Source: Stentor roeselii (lineage: Eukaryota; Ciliophora; Heterotrichea; Heterotrichida; Stentoridae). Taken from it: DNA of 64,000 nt. Position 1 is the stretch's first letter; every line of letters starts with the position of its first letter. The stretch spans positions 44,380 to 108,379 of the forward strand of contig RSEH01000165.1 of NCBI GenBank assembly GCA_006503475.1, given 5' to 3'. Of the stretch, positions 63,707 through 64,000 are shown piece by piece. The translations under genes and the position numbers were made by a program. The notes beneath the pieces were generated by a model. That model was not told where the DNA came from, made no database searches, and saw only the letters and a list, made by a program, of their open reading frames with translations.

Positions 63707-64000
63707 TTATTTTTTTGGGTTCATGATTTCAAGTAACTTGGAAAGCTGGGAATTGATCTCATCAAATTTTTTATCAAATTTTTCTTCAATCTTTTTAGTA
63801 TTCTCATCAAACTTCTCATTAATTTCTTCAATCTTTTTAGTGTTCTCATCAAACTTCTCATTTATTTCTTCAATCTTTTTAGTGTTCTCATTCATCTTTT
63901 TATTAACCTGATCGATCTTATCCCCAATTTCTTCAATTCTTTTCTCTTGTCTTTGCTCTGCATACATTAATCTCCCTTGCCAGTCTTCATTTTCTTCTCT
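63707..64000 (-). CDS. C-terminal part of a coiled-coil repeat protein (5' end outside window)
   Basis: The frame is open to the window edge (REENEDWQGRLMYAEQ at the visible start), so this is the end of a longer gene; 97 residues are visible. The Met at 63967 is probably internal. The product is a regular coiled coil with a 14-residue tandem unit, ENTKKIEEINEKFD, and shorter variants, and it ends LSKLLEIMNPKK. The function is unknown. Confidence 0.7.
   Translation of the reverse strand, partial: REENEDWQGRLMYAEQRQEKRIEEIGDKIDQVNKKMNENTKKIEEINEKFDENTKKIEEINEKFDENTKKIEEKFDKKFDEINSQLSKLLEIMNPKK
63765..63895 (-). repeat. 42-nt tandem repeat inside the coiled-coil gene
   Basis: Two near-identical 42-nt units and partial units encode the 14-residue heptad pair ENTKKIEEINEKFD. 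The repeat keeps the frame and the coiled-coil phase, so copy-number change would lengthen the rod without breaking it. Limits are approximate. Confidence 0.75.

Noticed and set aside
1-64000. An alternative genetic code (TAA/TAG as Gln or TGA as Trp), as in many ciliates
   Set aside because: Conserved proteins end at their expected lengths with TAA, TAG and TGA, and conserved Trp and Gln positions use TGG and CAA/CAG.

Overview
This window looks like macronuclear DNA of a heterotrich ciliate, most probably Stentor coeruleus or a close relative. Three things in the sequence point there. Genes are packed almost end to end on both strands, often with 3-25 bp between them. All three standard stop codons are used and long reading frames need no code reassignment, which is unusual for a ciliate but is established for Stentor. 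The five introns I can place are each exactly 15 nt, GT...AG, and removing each one restores a conserved protein. The protein set is eukaryotic and ciliate-like (Ku80, SAS-6-like, ARMC9, cGMP-dependent kinase with four cyclic-nucleotide domains, CDPK, zinc-knuckle K+ channel, WD40-channel fusion).

Layout. 1-9.6 kb: SepSecS (5' end outside the window), a small helical protein, a CTLH/CRA protein, RPB10, an RBR ubiquitin ligase with an unusual RING2, a coiled-coil protein, a PH / VPS13-C-like / oxysterol-binding fusion, an AKTIP/FTS-like inactive E2 and a CDPK. 9.6-24.4 kb: an array of related 12-TM major-facilitator-like transporters on the minus strand, with four intact copies and at least five decayed ones, interrupted by a WD40-ankyrin-TRP-like channel on the plus strand. 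24.4-47.2 kb: a dense housekeeping and signalling block: NFRKB-like INO80 subunit, WASHC4/SWIP, coiled-coil protein, importin-alpha-like, MAN1/Heh2-like nuclear-membrane protein, branched-chain E2, Ku80, a membrane sensor with vWA-like end, SAS-6-like, RING protein, 7TM-RGS protein, ARMC9 and a cyclic-nucleotide-binding-domain K+ channel. 47.2-49.2 kb is an AT-rich gene-poor gap. 49.2-60.1 kb: an unknown protein, a decayed amino-acid-permease-like gene, two unknown proteins, PKG, an ankyrin protein, a 58-residue acylation-motif protein and a sirtuin with a C-terminal membrane helix. 60.1-64 kb: gene-poor, with a decayed WD40-repeat gene and the 3' end of a coiled-coil repeat gene running out of the window.

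Functional themes are signalling (CDPK, PKG, CNBD K+ channel, 7TM-RGS, channel fusion), cilia and basal bodies (SAS-6-like, ARMC9), membrane traffic and lipid transfer (WASHC4, AKTIP-like, PH-VPS13C-ORD) and nuclear functions (Ku80, NFRKB, MAN1-like, importin-alpha-like, RPB10). I see no operon logic; neighbours appear unrelated.

The most unusual signal is compositional. The plus strand repeatedly drifts from A/C-rich to G/T-rich over roughly 1-2.5 kb and then flips back abruptly, often in the middle of an uninterrupted reading frame (for example near 27.38, 31.39 and 44.46 kb), regardless of which strand is coding. I know of no description of this pattern in Stentor, but I could only count it by hand in a few places.
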